A DNA stretch of 64,000 nt from Advenella sp. S44 (lineage in GTDB: Bacteria > Pseudomonadota > Gammaproteobacteria > Burkholderiales > Burkholderiaceae_B). How positions within the stretch are numbered: the stretch's first letter is position 1; every line of letters begins with the position of its first letter. The notes beneath the pieces are model-generated. The model ran no database searches. It saw nothing but the letters and a program-made list of their open reading frames with translations, and had not been told where the DNA came from. Below, piece by piece: positions 53,084 through 61,659 of this stretch. The translations under genes and the position numbers were made by a program. The DNA is taken from the NCBI RefSeq assembly GCF_002810445.1, contig NZ_NEXS01000003.1, positions 1,543,173-1,607,172 on the forward strand, written 5' to 3'.

Positions 53084-54049
53084 ATGTTTATACGTACTGT
53101 CGCAGCTTCATTTGTACTAGCAACGCCAGTGGCTATGGCCAGCAGCTTTCCCGACCATGCAGTTACGCTAATTGTGCCGTTTTCGGCGGGCGGCCCAACC
53201 GATGTAGTCGCAAGGCATCTGGCCAAAGCCATGGAGAAAAGTTTGAAACAAACCATTGTCGTGGAAAATCGACCAAGTGCAGGTGGCATCGTTGGTGTGG
53301 AAAAATTGCTGCGTTCTGCCGCAGACGGTTATACCTTGCTTATACATAATATTGGCATGTCTACCGTCAAGTCAATTAATCCTCAACTCCAATTCGATCC
53401 GCAAAAGGATTTTTCCTATGTTGGCGAGGTTGCCGACGTGCCTATGACATTAGTCGGAAAGAGGGCGCTGCAACCCAAGGATTTTGGCAGTCTTCGCAGT
53501 TATCTGCAGGAACACGGAAAATCCATCAATATCAGTAATGCGGGTATTGGCACGGCTTCCCATTTATGTGCGTTGATGCTTATGTCCAAACTCAAGTTGG
53601 ATATGACTATGATTCCGTACAAGGGGGCTGCGCCTGCGTTGACGGACTTGCAGGGCGGGCAGGTCGATCTTTTGTGCGACCAAATAACAACTACGCTTTC
53701 GCCTATTCAAGCCAACCGGGTTAAGAGCTATGGCACAACGAGCCGGAAAAGGCTCGACAGTCTGCCCAATTTGCCGACACTGAGCGAGCAAGGTTTAAAG
53801 GATTTTGAAATAAATGTCTGGCATGCCATTTATGCGCCCAAAGGAACACCGGAACCTGCAATTGATCGATTAAGTGAAGCACTTCAGGCTGCGCTCGCGG
53901 ACAAGCAATTTACCGATAGCATGTTCAAATTGGGTGCCGTGCCAGTTAGTGCTGACCGTGCTACACCGGCAAGTCTGGAGCAGCATCTGGGTAGTCAGAT
54001 CTCCCTATGGTCACCGTTAATTGAGCAATCTTCAGTCTATCTGAAATAG
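53084..54049 (+). CDS. Bug/TctC periplasmic solute receptor
   Basis: 321 residues. The signal peptide ends near AMAS-SFPDHAV (about residue 19), followed by LIVPFSAGGPTDVVAR, RPSAGGIVGVEKL, DGYTLLIHNIG and IPYKGAAPALTDL. I choose the ATG at 53084, preceded by GGAGGAG at ideal spacing; an in-frame ATG five codons upstream overlaps that site. No TctA/TctB genes are nearby. It probably delivers the substrate of the CoA-transferase operon. Confidence 0.93.
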   Translation: MFIRTVAASFVLATPVAMASSFPDHAVTLIVPFSAGGPTDVVARHLAKAMEKSLKQTIVVENRPSAGGIVGVEKLLRSAADGYTLLIHNIGMSTVKSINPQLQFDPQKDFSYVGEVADVPMTLVGKRALQPKDFGSLRSYLQEHGKSINISNAGIGTASHLCALMLMSKLKLDMTMIPYKGAAPALTDLQGGQVDLLCDQITTTLSPIQANRVKSYGTTSRKRLDSLPNLPTLSEQGLKDFEINVWHAIYAPKGTPEPAIDRLSEALQAALADKQFTDSMFKLGAVPVSADRATPASLEQHLGSQISLWSPLIEQSSVYLK

Positions 54050-54074
54050 TAGCACCATTCTATGGAGTATATAA

Positions 54075-54689
54075 ATGACTAAACAAAAAATAGAAATGTA
54101 CTGGGATGTCGGGAGCACCAATACGTACTTTGCATTAAAGCTGATTAAACCGCTTTTGGAGCGCTACGATTGTGAACTTGTCCTTCATCCGTTCAACCTC
54201 GGATATGTTTTTCGGAACAATAACTACGAACTTATGAAAGAACCAAAATCCAAGTTGCGCAATCGAAAGCAAGATCTCATGCGCTGGGCTCGGAAATATG
54301 GTCTGTCGTTTCAAATTCCCAGACAATTTCCGATCAAATCAAGTCGTGTGTTGAGGGGATCTTTAGTGATGAGACGCTACGGAAAAGAACTTGAGTTCGT
54401 CGAAAAGGTGATGGACCGGTATTGGGAGCAAGGCGACGCGTCGATCGCTGAATATTCCGGCCTAAGGCCAATTGTGGAAGAACTGGGAGTTGACCCCGAC
54501 AAGTTTGAACATTTGAGCGCGAGTGATGAGATTGCAGCTGAACTTGCTCAAAGTACTGATAAAGGAATTGAACGGGAAGTTTTTGGAGTGCCAATGATCA
54601 TTGTCAATAATGAAATGTTTTGGGGGAAAGATCGAATGGATTTTGTGGAAGATGAGCTGCGTAAGATTTCTGAAGCTTATCCAAGCTAG
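54075..54689 (+). CDS. DsbA-fold 2-hydroxychromene-2-carboxylate isomerase-like protein
   Basis: 204 residues. Kappa-class GST/DsbA-fold member with MYWDVGSTNTYFALKLI at the N terminus, where the usual DFSSPYSYL motif has become DVGSTNTYF, keeping a serine at the catalytic position. Late features are FGVPMIIVNNEMFWGKDRMDFVEDEL, typical for the family. Known members isomerise ring-cleavage products in naphthalene-type catabolism with glutathione. Whether it does so here is unproven. It is the last gene of the plus-strand unit before a strong terminator. Confidence 0.85.
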   Translation: MTKQKIEMYWDVGSTNTYFALKLIKPLLERYDCELVLHPFNLGYVFRNNNYELMKEPKSKLRNRKQDLMRWARKYGLSFQIPRQFPIKSSRVLRGSLVMRRYGKELEFVEKVMDRYWEQGDASIAEYSGLRPIVEELGVDPDKFEHLSASDEIAAELAQSTDKGIEREVFGVPMIIVNNEMFWGKDRMDFVEDELRKISEAYPS

Positions 54690-54790
54690 TGGCATCTTAA
54701 ATATTGGCAGCAAAGAAGGCGTATTGCTGATTTACCTCATTTACTCCCGATTGCTCGTCCAGGCCGAGCAATGGCCGGGGATAGGAGCGT

Positions 54791-54830
54791 AAATATGAAG
54801 ATCGACCCTAAGTTGTCGATCTTCATATTT
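54791..54830. terminator. Strong bidirectional terminator
   Basis: A perfect 16-bp inverted repeat, arms 54791-54806 (AAATATGAAGATCGAC) and 54815-54830, with an 8-base loop. A-rich and T-rich ends lie on both sides, so it can work in both directions. It lies 101 bases past the isomerase gene, within the 615-base gap 54690-55304 between the plus-strand unit and the convergent PhzF operon. Confidence 0.75.
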
Positions 54831-55015
54831 AATATTCGCATAATATATATTATGTAAAGTTAGATATATGGATAGATATGGCCGACGTCCATATAGAATC
54901 ATTACTAGGCACTTTTGTCTATCAAACTTTATGTGTACAAGCTTTCAAAACTGAGTGTGCGCCCTGCCTATATCTTTTCACGCATGAGGTCGAACGATAT
55001 TTTATGGCATGATTA

Positions 55016-55282
55016 TTAACGCTTTATCCATTCCCAATAACGAGCCACGATAGATGATCTATCTAAATTTCCATGAACCCGGTGTGCATCCTCGAACATA
55101 TTGTGATTCCCCGCTCCTGGCATGCAGACAGTAAGACTGTGGTCAGTTTCACACAGCGCTAGAATATTGCAGCACCTAACAGCAGACATTTTCCCGCTAT
55201 TGGCGAAGCGAACCTCAATGACCTTGAAAAGCGCGACTTGCTTGCTCGCGCCTGAAGACATTACTTCAAAGCCCGAAGTCAA
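55016..55282 (-). pseudogene. Possible 3' remnant of an alpha/beta-hydrolase gene
   Basis: 88 open codons. The C-terminal part reads VCMPGAGNHNMFED...RVHGNLDRSSIVARYWEWI, which resembles the region around the catalytic histidine and the last helix of alpha/beta hydrolases. The upstream half is much weaker and there is no nucleophile region before it. It lies in an AT-rich gap with no other gene. The resemblance is by eye and uncertain. Confidence 0.3.
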
Positions 55283-55304
55283 CGATGAGATTATTCTCGG
55301 GCTA

Positions 55305-56150
55305 TCAAAGTCTTAAAGTTCCATCAACACACGTAACAACATCACCGCCAATCCAAATATCTTCATTTATCTGTTCTACATATACTTTCCCAGCCCGACC
55401 CAGCATCGTTCCCTGGTTAGCAACATAGGACGCAGGCGCCAGTCCGGCACCAATGAGCCATTGCGCTACACCAGCATTTAGGCTACCTGTTACCGGGTCT
55501 TCCAACACGCCCTCATTGGGAGCAAACGCACGTAACTCAAATTGAGCTTCGGGACCATCCAGCACGGGGTCCCAAGGCGCAACCACTCCTATTTTCATCT
55601 CCTTCATTGATTGATAGTCGGGCTTCAATGCAAGAAGCTTCTGCCGTGAATCCAGCAACACCGCCACCCACCCCGAACCATTGTCAACCCACTGAGAAGC
55701 CATAATCTCCTCAAAATCCAATTGAAGACTTCGCGCTATCTGAACCAATACATCGTCAGCCACCAGACCAGAACGACGCAGCGGCGGAGCGGCGAATGCC
55801 AATCGAGTACCCTCACGCCGAATAGGTACAAGCCCAACTCCGCACTGCTGAATAATCGTGCTGCCATCATGCGGCTTCCCTCCCCCAGCCAACCATACAT
55901 GACAGCTACCGAGCGTAGGATGCCCAGCAAACGGTAACTCACGTCGTTGAGTGAAGATTCGCACCCTATAGTCTGCTTTCGGCATAGACGGCGACAATAA
56001 GAAAGTTGTTTCGCTTAAACCTGTCCATCGTGCCAGCTCGGCCATTTTTTCTTCAGGAAAATGATCAGCACCGATCACCACCGCAAGAGGATTACCCTGT
56101 AACGGGAACACCGTAAAAACGTCAACTTGTTGAAACCGAAACTTCAACAT
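55305..56150 (-). CDS. PhzF-family isomerase-like protein
   Basis: 281 residues, PhzF/DapF-like fold. Motifs are VDVFTVFPLQGNPLAVV at the N terminus, GLSETTFLL (about 44-52, with the conserved catalytic Glu), PFAGHPTLGSCHVWL (about 73-87) and EDPVTGSLNAGVAQWL (about 217-232). Beyond phenazine synthesis, the family has many uncharacterised isomerases and epimerases. It is the last gene of the minus-strand operon that begins with hyuA; the ALDH gene lies 13 bases upstream. It might racemise or isomerise a pathway intermediate; there is no other phenazine gene here. Confidence 0.88.
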   Translation of the reverse strand: MLKFRFQQVDVFTVFPLQGNPLAVVIGADHFPEEKMAELARWTGLSETTFLLSPSMPKADYRVRIFTQRRELPFAGHPTLGSCHVWLAGGGKPHDGSTIIQQCGVGLVPIRREGTRLAFAAPPLRRSGLVADDVLVQIARSLQLDFEEIMASQWVDNGSGWVAVLLDSRQKLLALKPDYQSMKEMKIGVVAPWDPVLDGPEAQFELRAFAPNEGVLEDPVTGSLNAGVAQWLIGAGLAPASYVANQGTMLGRAGKVYVEQINEDIWIGGDVVTCVDGTLRL

Positions 56151-56163
56151 CTTTTTTGCTCCT

Positions 56164-57612
56164 TTATGGGTTAAACGTAATTAGCCGTTCTTCAGTCATT
56201 TCACGAATTGCATAAGCAGGACCTTCCTTGCCAAAACCACTATTTTTCACCCCACCGAACGGCATCACATCAGCACGGGCACTGGACGCTTCATTAAGTT
56301 GTACTGTCCCAAAGCGCAAGGTGCGGGCAGCGCGCAGTCCCAAATCGATATCTTGAGTGAAAACACCCACAGACAACCCATACGGGGTAGAGTTAGCGCT
56401 ATCGATCGCCTCGGAAAAACTGTCGAATGGGCGAATCGCAACCAAGGGTGCGAAGGCCTCTTGACACCAGATGCTGGTGTCCTCCGGCACACCCTTAATA
56501 ATAGCCGGCGTAACCACTGATCGGTCACGCTCACCGCCACACAAGAGAGTCGCTCCCCTACCTATCGCTGCGTTCAACCAAGTCTGAGTGCGACACGCGG
56601 CTTCCTCGGTAATAAGAGGGCCAATTCGTACACTAGGATCTCGTGGATCTCCTGCGGTCAATGTTGCTGTGAACTCAATCAGGCGGTCACAAACCTCATC
56701 GGCAATTTTTCGATCTACATACAAGCGCTGAACTGATGTGCAGACTTGTCCCGCCTTGCGGAAAGACGCATTGGCAATCTTCGGAATTGCCCTGTCCAGG
56801 TTTGTGTCTTTGCAAACGATAGTGCTAGCGATACTACCCAACTCCATTTGAGTGCGTCTAAGGCCTGCCGCCTGTTGGATAATTCGCCCTACGCCAGTAC
56901 TGCCCGTAAATGCATAGAAGGCTATGGAAGGGTTGTCGAGCAAGTAGCTACCGACAGTATCACCACTTCCGTGAACAAGCGAGATGAACCTTGGCGGCAT
57001 ACCGGCTTCAAGCAACGTCTCGCATAGCAATGATGCTGTCAAAGGCGTATAGGCTGATGGTTTTAGAACCACGGCATTGCCGGCGGCATAGGCCGGCGCT
57101 ATTTTATGTAATACCGTATTTAAAGGCGAATTGAAAGGCGTTATAGCGCAGACCACACCAATGGGAAAGCGCATAGTGAATCCCAACCGATGGTGTGCCC
57201 CAGGACTCGCGGCAAAAGGTACTATCTCGCCGGTCAAACGCGTAGCCTCGTACGCGGACAGATTCAACGTAACAATCGCACGGTCAACCTCTGCTTCGGC
57301 GTCAGTAAGTGTGAACCCGCCTTCAGCAGTGAGTATTTGCGAAAAACGCTTACGCTTGGTGGCAAGCAACTCGGCCGTCCGACTTAACACCTGTGCGCGC
57401 TCAAAAGGAGCCAGCTCACTCTCGCTCATTGCGCGCATAGCACCCTCCACCGCTTGAGATACCTGTTCCGCACTCGCCTGCGACACCCGGGCGATTTCCT
57501 CGCCTGTAAACTTATCCAATACACCGAAGCTATCGGAAGATGTCACCCACGCCCCGTCAATAAGGGCTCCAATATCCCTGCCATCCGAACTAAACATTGA
57601 CTCTTGTTGCAT
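56164..57612 (-). CDS. Aldehyde dehydrogenase
   Basis: 482 residues. NAD(P)-dependent oxidation of an aldehyde to the acid. Visible features are AITPFNSPLNTVLHKIAPA (Asn of the oxyanion hole), the cofactor loop FTGSTGVGR, MELGSIASTIV (the Glu position, with SIAS in place of the usual GNDP/KSP) and the catalytic cysteine in KAGQVCTSVQRLYV. The start is set at the second of two adjacent ATGs (57612) for its spacing from GGAG; ATGs at 57615 and 57633 are alternatives. It lies 45 bases after the aminotransferase gene. In this operon the aldehyde is probably the product of the split TPP decarboxylase. Confidence 0.92.
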   Translation of the reverse strand: MQQESMFSSDGRDIGALIDGAWVTSSDSFGVLDKFTGEEIARVSQASAEQVSQAVEGAMRAMSESELAPFERAQVLSRTAELLATKRKRFSQILTAEGGFTLTDAEAEVDRAIVTLNLSAYEATRLTGEIVPFAASPGAHHRLGFTMRFPIGVVCAITPFNSPLNTVLHKIAPAYAAGNAVVLKPSAYTPLTASLLCETLLEAGMPPRFISLVHGSGDTVGSYLLDNPSIAFYAFTGSTGVGRIIQQAAGLRRTQMELGSIASTIVCKDTNLDRAIPKIANASFRKAGQVCTSVQRLYVDRKIADEVCDRLIEFTATLTAGDPRDPSVRIGPLITEEAACRTQTWLNAAIGRGATLLCGGERDRSVVTPAIIKGVPEDTSIWCQEAFAPLVAIRPFDSFSEAIDSANSTPYGLSVGVFTQDIDLGLRAARTLRFGTVQLNEASSARADVMPFGGVKNSGFGKEGPAYAIREMTEERLITFNP

Positions 57613-57657
57613 CATGCTCTCCTGGGCCGGCATATAGCGCCGACACGACCGGAATCA

Positions 57658-58860
57658 TTAAAATAGTGCCTCACAGGCAGCACTCAAGCGTAAACATCCA
57701 CGCTCAAGAGTATCCATTGATGTGGCGAACGAAATCCGTAAATGCGGCGAAAGTCCATACACGGAACCTGGTAGAACGGCAACGTTCGTAGTGTCAAGCA
57801 GATACATAGCAAAGTCGGTGTCTGACTCTATAACAGTTCCTTGCGGTGTCTTTCGCCCCAGCAACTCAGTACAACTTGGATATGCATAGAACGCTCCTTC
57901 AGGGGGCTCGCACGATAAACCCGGTATGGCATTCAACCTTTCTACCAACATATCACGACGCTCCTGGAAAATCTTAGTGCGTTTTCGCACGATTTGCTGG
58001 GGTCCGACAAGTGCTTCGATGGCAGCTGCTTGGGAAATCGAATTGGGATTCGACGTACTTTGAGACTGCAGCTTTACCATCGTCTTGATTAACTCTACCG
58101 GGCCGGCGCCAAACCCAAGACGCCAACCCGTCATGGCATATGCCTTAGAAACGCCATTGACAGTCAATGTTCTGGCCCTCAAATTCGGCTGCACTTCGGC
58201 CAATGTTGAAAAGCTGCGATGGTCGTACAGAATGTGTTCGTAAATATCGTCACAAAGTATCCATACATGCGGGTGCCGTAGTAAAACCTCGCCCAGTTGG
58301 CATAGTTCGTCGCGCGTGTACACTGCTCCGCTTGGATTGTTAGGCGAATTGAGCACGACCCATTTCGTCCTGGGTGTAATCGCTCGCTCCAGGTGTTGGG
58401 GAAGAAGTTTAAAACCCGCGCTGGCCGGACACGGAACAAGTACTGGCTTGCCTCCCGCCAGTAAAACAATATCCGGATATGACACCCAGTATGGAGCAGG
58501 AACAATGACTTCATCCCCCGCATCAACCGTGCTCATGAAAGCATTGAAAATAATCTGCTTAGCCCCCGTCCCGGCGACAATTTCGTTCAGTTCATAATCA
58601 AGTTTATTATCGCGAAGAAATTTATGCTGAATAGCTTCTTTTAGTTTGGGCGTACCCCCAACATCTGTGTATCTGGTTTCTGAGGACGCCATGGCACGCA
58701 CTGCGGATTCAATGATATTTTCGGGAGTCTCAAAATCGGGCTCGCCAAGAGTCAAGCCAATAATGTCGCGACCTTGGGTTCGCAGTTCACGAACCCTCTG
58801 CCCCGCCATAGAGCTGGGAGAAGGTTTGATTCGATCGAGTCGGGCAGATATGAAAGTCAT
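57658..58860 (-). CDS. Class I pyridoxal-phosphate aminotransferase (aspartate-aminotransferase type)
   Basis: 400 residues. Visible features are ARLDRIKPSPSSMAGQRVRELRTQGRDIIGLTLGEPDFETPENI at the start (type Ib), VLNSPNNPSGAVYTRDEL (Asn-Pro substrate and cofactor motif) and the PLP lysine in LTVNGVSKAYAMTGWRLGFGAG. It converts an amino acid and a 2-oxoacid into each other's counterparts. It overlaps the TPP-enzyme gene by 4 bases, implying that its oxo-acid product is the substrate of that decarboxylase. The actual amino acid is unknown. Confidence 0.93.
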   Translation of the reverse strand: MTFISARLDRIKPSPSSMAGQRVRELRTQGRDIIGLTLGEPDFETPENIIESAVRAMASSETRYTDVGGTPKLKEAIQHKFLRDNKLDYELNEIVAGTGAKQIIFNAFMSTVDAGDEVIVPAPYWVSYPDIVLLAGGKPVLVPCPASAGFKLLPQHLERAITPRTKWVVLNSPNNPSGAVYTRDELCQLGEVLLRHPHVWILCDDIYEHILYDHRSFSTLAEVQPNLRARTLTVNGVSKAYAMTGWRLGFGAGPVELIKTMVKLQSQSTSNPNSISQAAAIEALVGPQQIVRKRTKIFQERRDMLVERLNAIPGLSCEPPEGAFYAYPSCTELLGRKTPQGTVIESDTDFAMYLLDTTNVAVLPGSVYGLSPHLRISFATSMDTLERGCLRLSAACEALF

Positions 58861-59510
58861 TTCTCCCCTCCCTCTGCGGGCCAGGAGCGCTTTACCCCCA
58901 AGCCGCGCATGAAGCGGTCACGTATTTGGGAAGGGTCCCGCTCAGTGGCACCAGCGGGAGGGCTCGTGTCGGTCCTGGCGGCGATTAACCATGGCCCGTC
59001 CTCGGTGCAAGCCTTGTCCAGGAGACGCTCAAAATCCTCAGTATCTCTCGCCCAGAAGCTGCGTGTCAGCCCACAACCTCTGGCGATGGCGACAAGATCA
59101 GCACTGGTCGATGTAAGCGTAGGTTGTGAACCCGTGATCTGATAGCAGCCATTATCCCAGACGATCGCAAGAAACTTTTTGGGGGAAATTGTCGCTACCG
59201 TAGCCAATGCACCAAGTTGCATCAACAGAGAGCCGTCTCCCTCCAGCGTCACCACACGCCGTTTAGGTTGAGCGATTGAAACACCTAATGCAATTGAGCA
59301 AGCAAGTCCCATGCTACCGAGCATATAGAAATTTTGTGGGCGATGCCCGCATGCCCATAGATCAAAGTTCGTATGCCCTATGCCTGCCACTACTGCTTCA
59401 TCTTTGGTCAAGTGCCTCAGAACTCGCTGAGTCAAATCCGAGCGATTCATAATCATAGCATCAGCACGTCCGATTGACGGTTCTACAATGTTGTATGTCG
59501 CGTTGCTCAT
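58857..59510 (-). CDS. TPP-dependent decarboxylase, beta (TPP-binding) subunit; sulfopyruvate/phosphonopyruvate decarboxylase-like
   Basis: 217 residues. The TPP-binding motif EGDGSLLMQLGALATVATISPKKF...WDNGCYQITGSQP runs from GDG (about 91) to the Asn (about 119). This is only the C-terminal (PYR-less) third of a normal TPP enzyme; the partner half is the next gene upstream. The split layout is that of sulfopyruvate decarboxylase ComE/ComD and of related short decarboxylases. Both genes overlap by 4 bases. It would decarboxylate a 2-oxoacid to an aldehyde. Confidence 0.88.
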   Translation of the reverse strand: MSNATYNIVEPSIGRADAMIMNRSDLTQRVLRHLTKDEAVVAGIGHTNFDLWACGHRPQNFYMLGSMGLACSIALGVSIAQPKRRVVTLEGDGSLLMQLGALATVATISPKKFLAIVWDNGCYQITGSQPTLTSTSADLVAIARGCGLTRSFWARDTEDFERLLDKACTEDGPWLIAARTDTSPPAGATERDPSQIRDRFMRGLGVKRSWPAEGGEK

Positions 59511-60052
59511 TGAGCCTCTCCTTTGCGAGCCGTCAATAGCGGGCTAAGAATCAGGGCGGCGGGCGCTTGAGTCTTTACCGCCTGTTTGATAGTTTGACCG
59601 ACCACAAACTCCACATCACCCAAGGCGGTTAATTTGTGGCTCTCAATATTCATGCAGTTCAAAATTGGCATCATCGTGCGGCAAACTACCACTTGCCCCT
59701 GCTGAAAATCCCCTAACGTCCCACGCTCGGAAATCATCATTAGCACGGGAATCTGGTATGGAATTGCAAGCGAAGCTAAAGCATTGGGTAATGTCGCAAA
59801 ACCACTTGTTTGCATTAGAACGATACCCCGCATGCCCCCCATCCAGGCTCCAGCCACAATTCCTAGCGCCTCCTCTTCCTGCGCTGAATTTACGACAGTG
59901 AAGAAATCGTCTGCGTATAATCTGCTGATCAGGGGCGCCAGTACTTTATCCGGCACATAGGCAATCAAGCGGACATCATTGTCCTTCAGCGTGTTCACAA
60001 CGATCTCGTCCCAGCTCATCTGGAGCGGTTTGCTTGTTACGGCTTCCGACAT
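59507..60052 (-). CDS. TPP-dependent decarboxylase, alpha (PYR) subunit; ComD-like
   Basis: 181 residues. The N-terminal Pyr domain of the split enzyme is recognised by VIAYVPDKVLAPLISRLYADDF, the conserved catalytic-type glutamate stretch NSAQEEEALGIVAGAWMGGMR (about 47-67) and LMQTSGFATLPNALASL. The start is the ATG at 60052 (MSEAVTS), preceded by GGGGGAAG; an in-frame ATG twelve codons upstream lacks this site. It overlaps the beta-subunit gene by 4 bases and follows hyuB by 32 bases. Confidence 0.88.
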   Translation of the reverse strand: MSEAVTSKPLQMSWDEIVVNTLKDNDVRLIAYVPDKVLAPLISRLYADDFFTVVNSAQEEEALGIVAGAWMGGMRGIVLMQTSGFATLPNALASLAIPYQIPVLMMISERGTLGDFQQGQVVVCRTMMPILNCMNIESHKLTALGDVEFVVGQTIKQAVKTQAPAALILSPLLTARKGEAQ

Positions 60053-60084
60053 GTCTTCCCCCAAGATAAAGTTAAGTTGTGATT

Positions 60085-61659
60085 TCAACGTATTCCATAA
60101 CCACCTCCGCCGGCCGTCTCCAGAAGGACACGATCCCCTGGTTGCAAAATGCGCTGTTCGGTCGGATCAATTTGATCTCCGTTAAGCACGAGTTTTCCCC
60201 GCTCTCCACTTTCCCCTCCAAACAGCCCTGACGGAGGTGTTTTCAAACGCGTCATCAAAAATGAAGTCGCGACATCGGATGCTTCCGGCAAAATTTCAAA
60301 CTCAAAGCGCAAGCCGTTGCCTCCGGTATGCTTACCGACCCCACCACTATTGCGGCGAATTTCCCTTCGATGAACAAGGATCGGTGCTAGCGCCTCCATC
60401 ATTTCTACCGGCGTGTTACCTAAATTAGCAGGAAAGGATAAAGCGGAGTATCCATCCCGGCTAACAGTAGCGCCCTGCCCGCCATTAATGAAGTTAACAA
60501 CATTGAAAGGACGATCGCGATAGCGGCCAGACATTGTCACTGATGAGTTTGCGCTCCCTGATGCCCACACACGATTTGGCATCACGTCTGCCAACGCCAT
60601 GAAAATCGCGGGTGGAAGCATATGCCCGATAGCGCCTCGGCCCCCGGATGCAGCGGGATAAGTAGGGTTTAGAATGGATCCTAATGGCGCCCGCGTTTGG
60701 ATCGGAAGAAATCCCCCTTCATTGTTGGGCGTATCAGGGCACAACAGTGCTTTAATTGGGTAAGCTGAATAAGCGAAGGTATAAATCGGCACAACGTTGA
60801 CAGCCCGCAACTGCTGTGCACTGGATCCCGTATAGTCAATATCGATGCGGTCGCCAGCTACCGTCAACTTGCAGCGGATAATAATGGGCGTTTCGAAGCC
60901 ATCATGTTGCACCTGAGATTCATAAATCCCGTCGGGTAACCGAAGTATTGCTTCACGCATGGCGTGCTCAGATCGCTGGCGTACTTCGGCCCCCAATTTA
61001 TCCAGACTTACCGTTTCAAGCAGGGGCATCAGGCGCTCGGCCATCATACGGCACGCGCTCACTTGCGCCCAGATGTCGCCTAAGCCCTGCTCTGGCACCC
61101 GAATATTCTGTCTGATCATTTCGATAAGCGTTTCATCCGGTTTACCAGCATTTATCAGCTTCAGCAACGGTATCTGCAATCCCTCCTCGTAAATCTCTCG
61201 ATTACTGTTACTACGCAGTCTTCCACCGATATCAGGCAAATGAGACACCACCGCAGCGAAGGCGATCAGCTTGCCTTTAAAGAAGATGGGCATGACCGTG
61301 TTTACGTCATGAATATGTCCGGTCCCCTTCCAGGGGTCGTTGGTTATCAAGACATCCCCAGGTTGCAGTGACGCAGCTGGATATTTTTCAAGGAAATGCT
61401 TGACCGTAGCAGGTAAGCTGCCAATAAATGATGGAATGCTCATAGTCGACTGGGCCAGAGACCTTCCCCTCGCGTCGGTCAGCACAACCGCGAAGTCATT
61501 TGCATCGCGAACAAGCGTTGAAAAACATGTCCGGACGAATGCGGCGGCAGCTTCATCAACAATGCTGATCAGCCGCTTCCAGAGTATTTCCAGTTCAATC
61601 GGATCAAATTCCCTTTCGACCGCAGTCTCAAGTATCGGTTTTGTAACACCTGTGCTCAT
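60085..61659 (-). CDS. hyuB: Hydantoinase B/oxoprolinase-family subunit
   Basis: 524 residues, HyuB family. Visible features are LITNDPWKGTGHIHDVNTVMPIF (about 106-128, conserved), the GRLRSNSNREIYEEGLQIP stretch and the Gly-rich C-terminal NSGGVGKHTGGNGLRFEFEI. It works with HyuA as an ATP-dependent hydrolase of five-membered cyclic amides (hydantoins, 5-oxoproline) or as an acetone/acetophenone carboxylase-related enzyme. No gamma subunit is adjacent, which favours amide hydrolysis over carboxylation. It overlaps hyuA by 4 bases. Confidence 0.92.
   Translation of the reverse strand: MSTGVTKPILETAVEREFDPIELEILWKRLISIVDEAAAAFVRTCFSTLVRDANDFAVVLTDARGRSLAQSTMSIPSFIGSLPATVKHFLEKYPAASLQPGDVLITNDPWKGTGHIHDVNTVMPIFFKGKLIAFAAVVSHLPDIGGRLRSNSNREIYEEGLQIPLLKLINAGKPDETLIEMIRQNIRVPEQGLGDIWAQVSACRMMAERLMPLLETVSLDKLGAEVRQRSEHAMREAILRLPDGIYESQVQHDGFETPIIIRCKLTVAGDRIDIDYTGSSAQQLRAVNVVPIYTFAYSAYPIKALLCPDTPNNEGGFLPIQTRAPLGSILNPTYPAASGGRGAIGHMLPPAIFMALADVMPNRVWASGSANSSVTMSGRYRDRPFNVVNFINGGQGATVSRDGYSALSFPANLGNTPVEMMEALAPILVHRREIRRNSGGVGKHTGGNGLRFEFEILPEASDVATSFLMTRLKTPPSGLFGGESGERGKLVLNGDQIDPTEQRILQPGDRVLLETAGGGGYGIR

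Noticed and set aside
55305..56150. Phenazine biosynthesis locus
   Set aside because: Only a PhzF-like protein is present; no other phz gene is found, and PhzF-like proteins are widespread outside phenazine pathways.
57658..60052. Established cysteate to sulfoacetate pathway
   Set aside because: The enzyme types would fit, but no sulfonate transporter or other sulfonate gene is nearby, and hydantoinase genes are not part of that route; kept only as one possibility.
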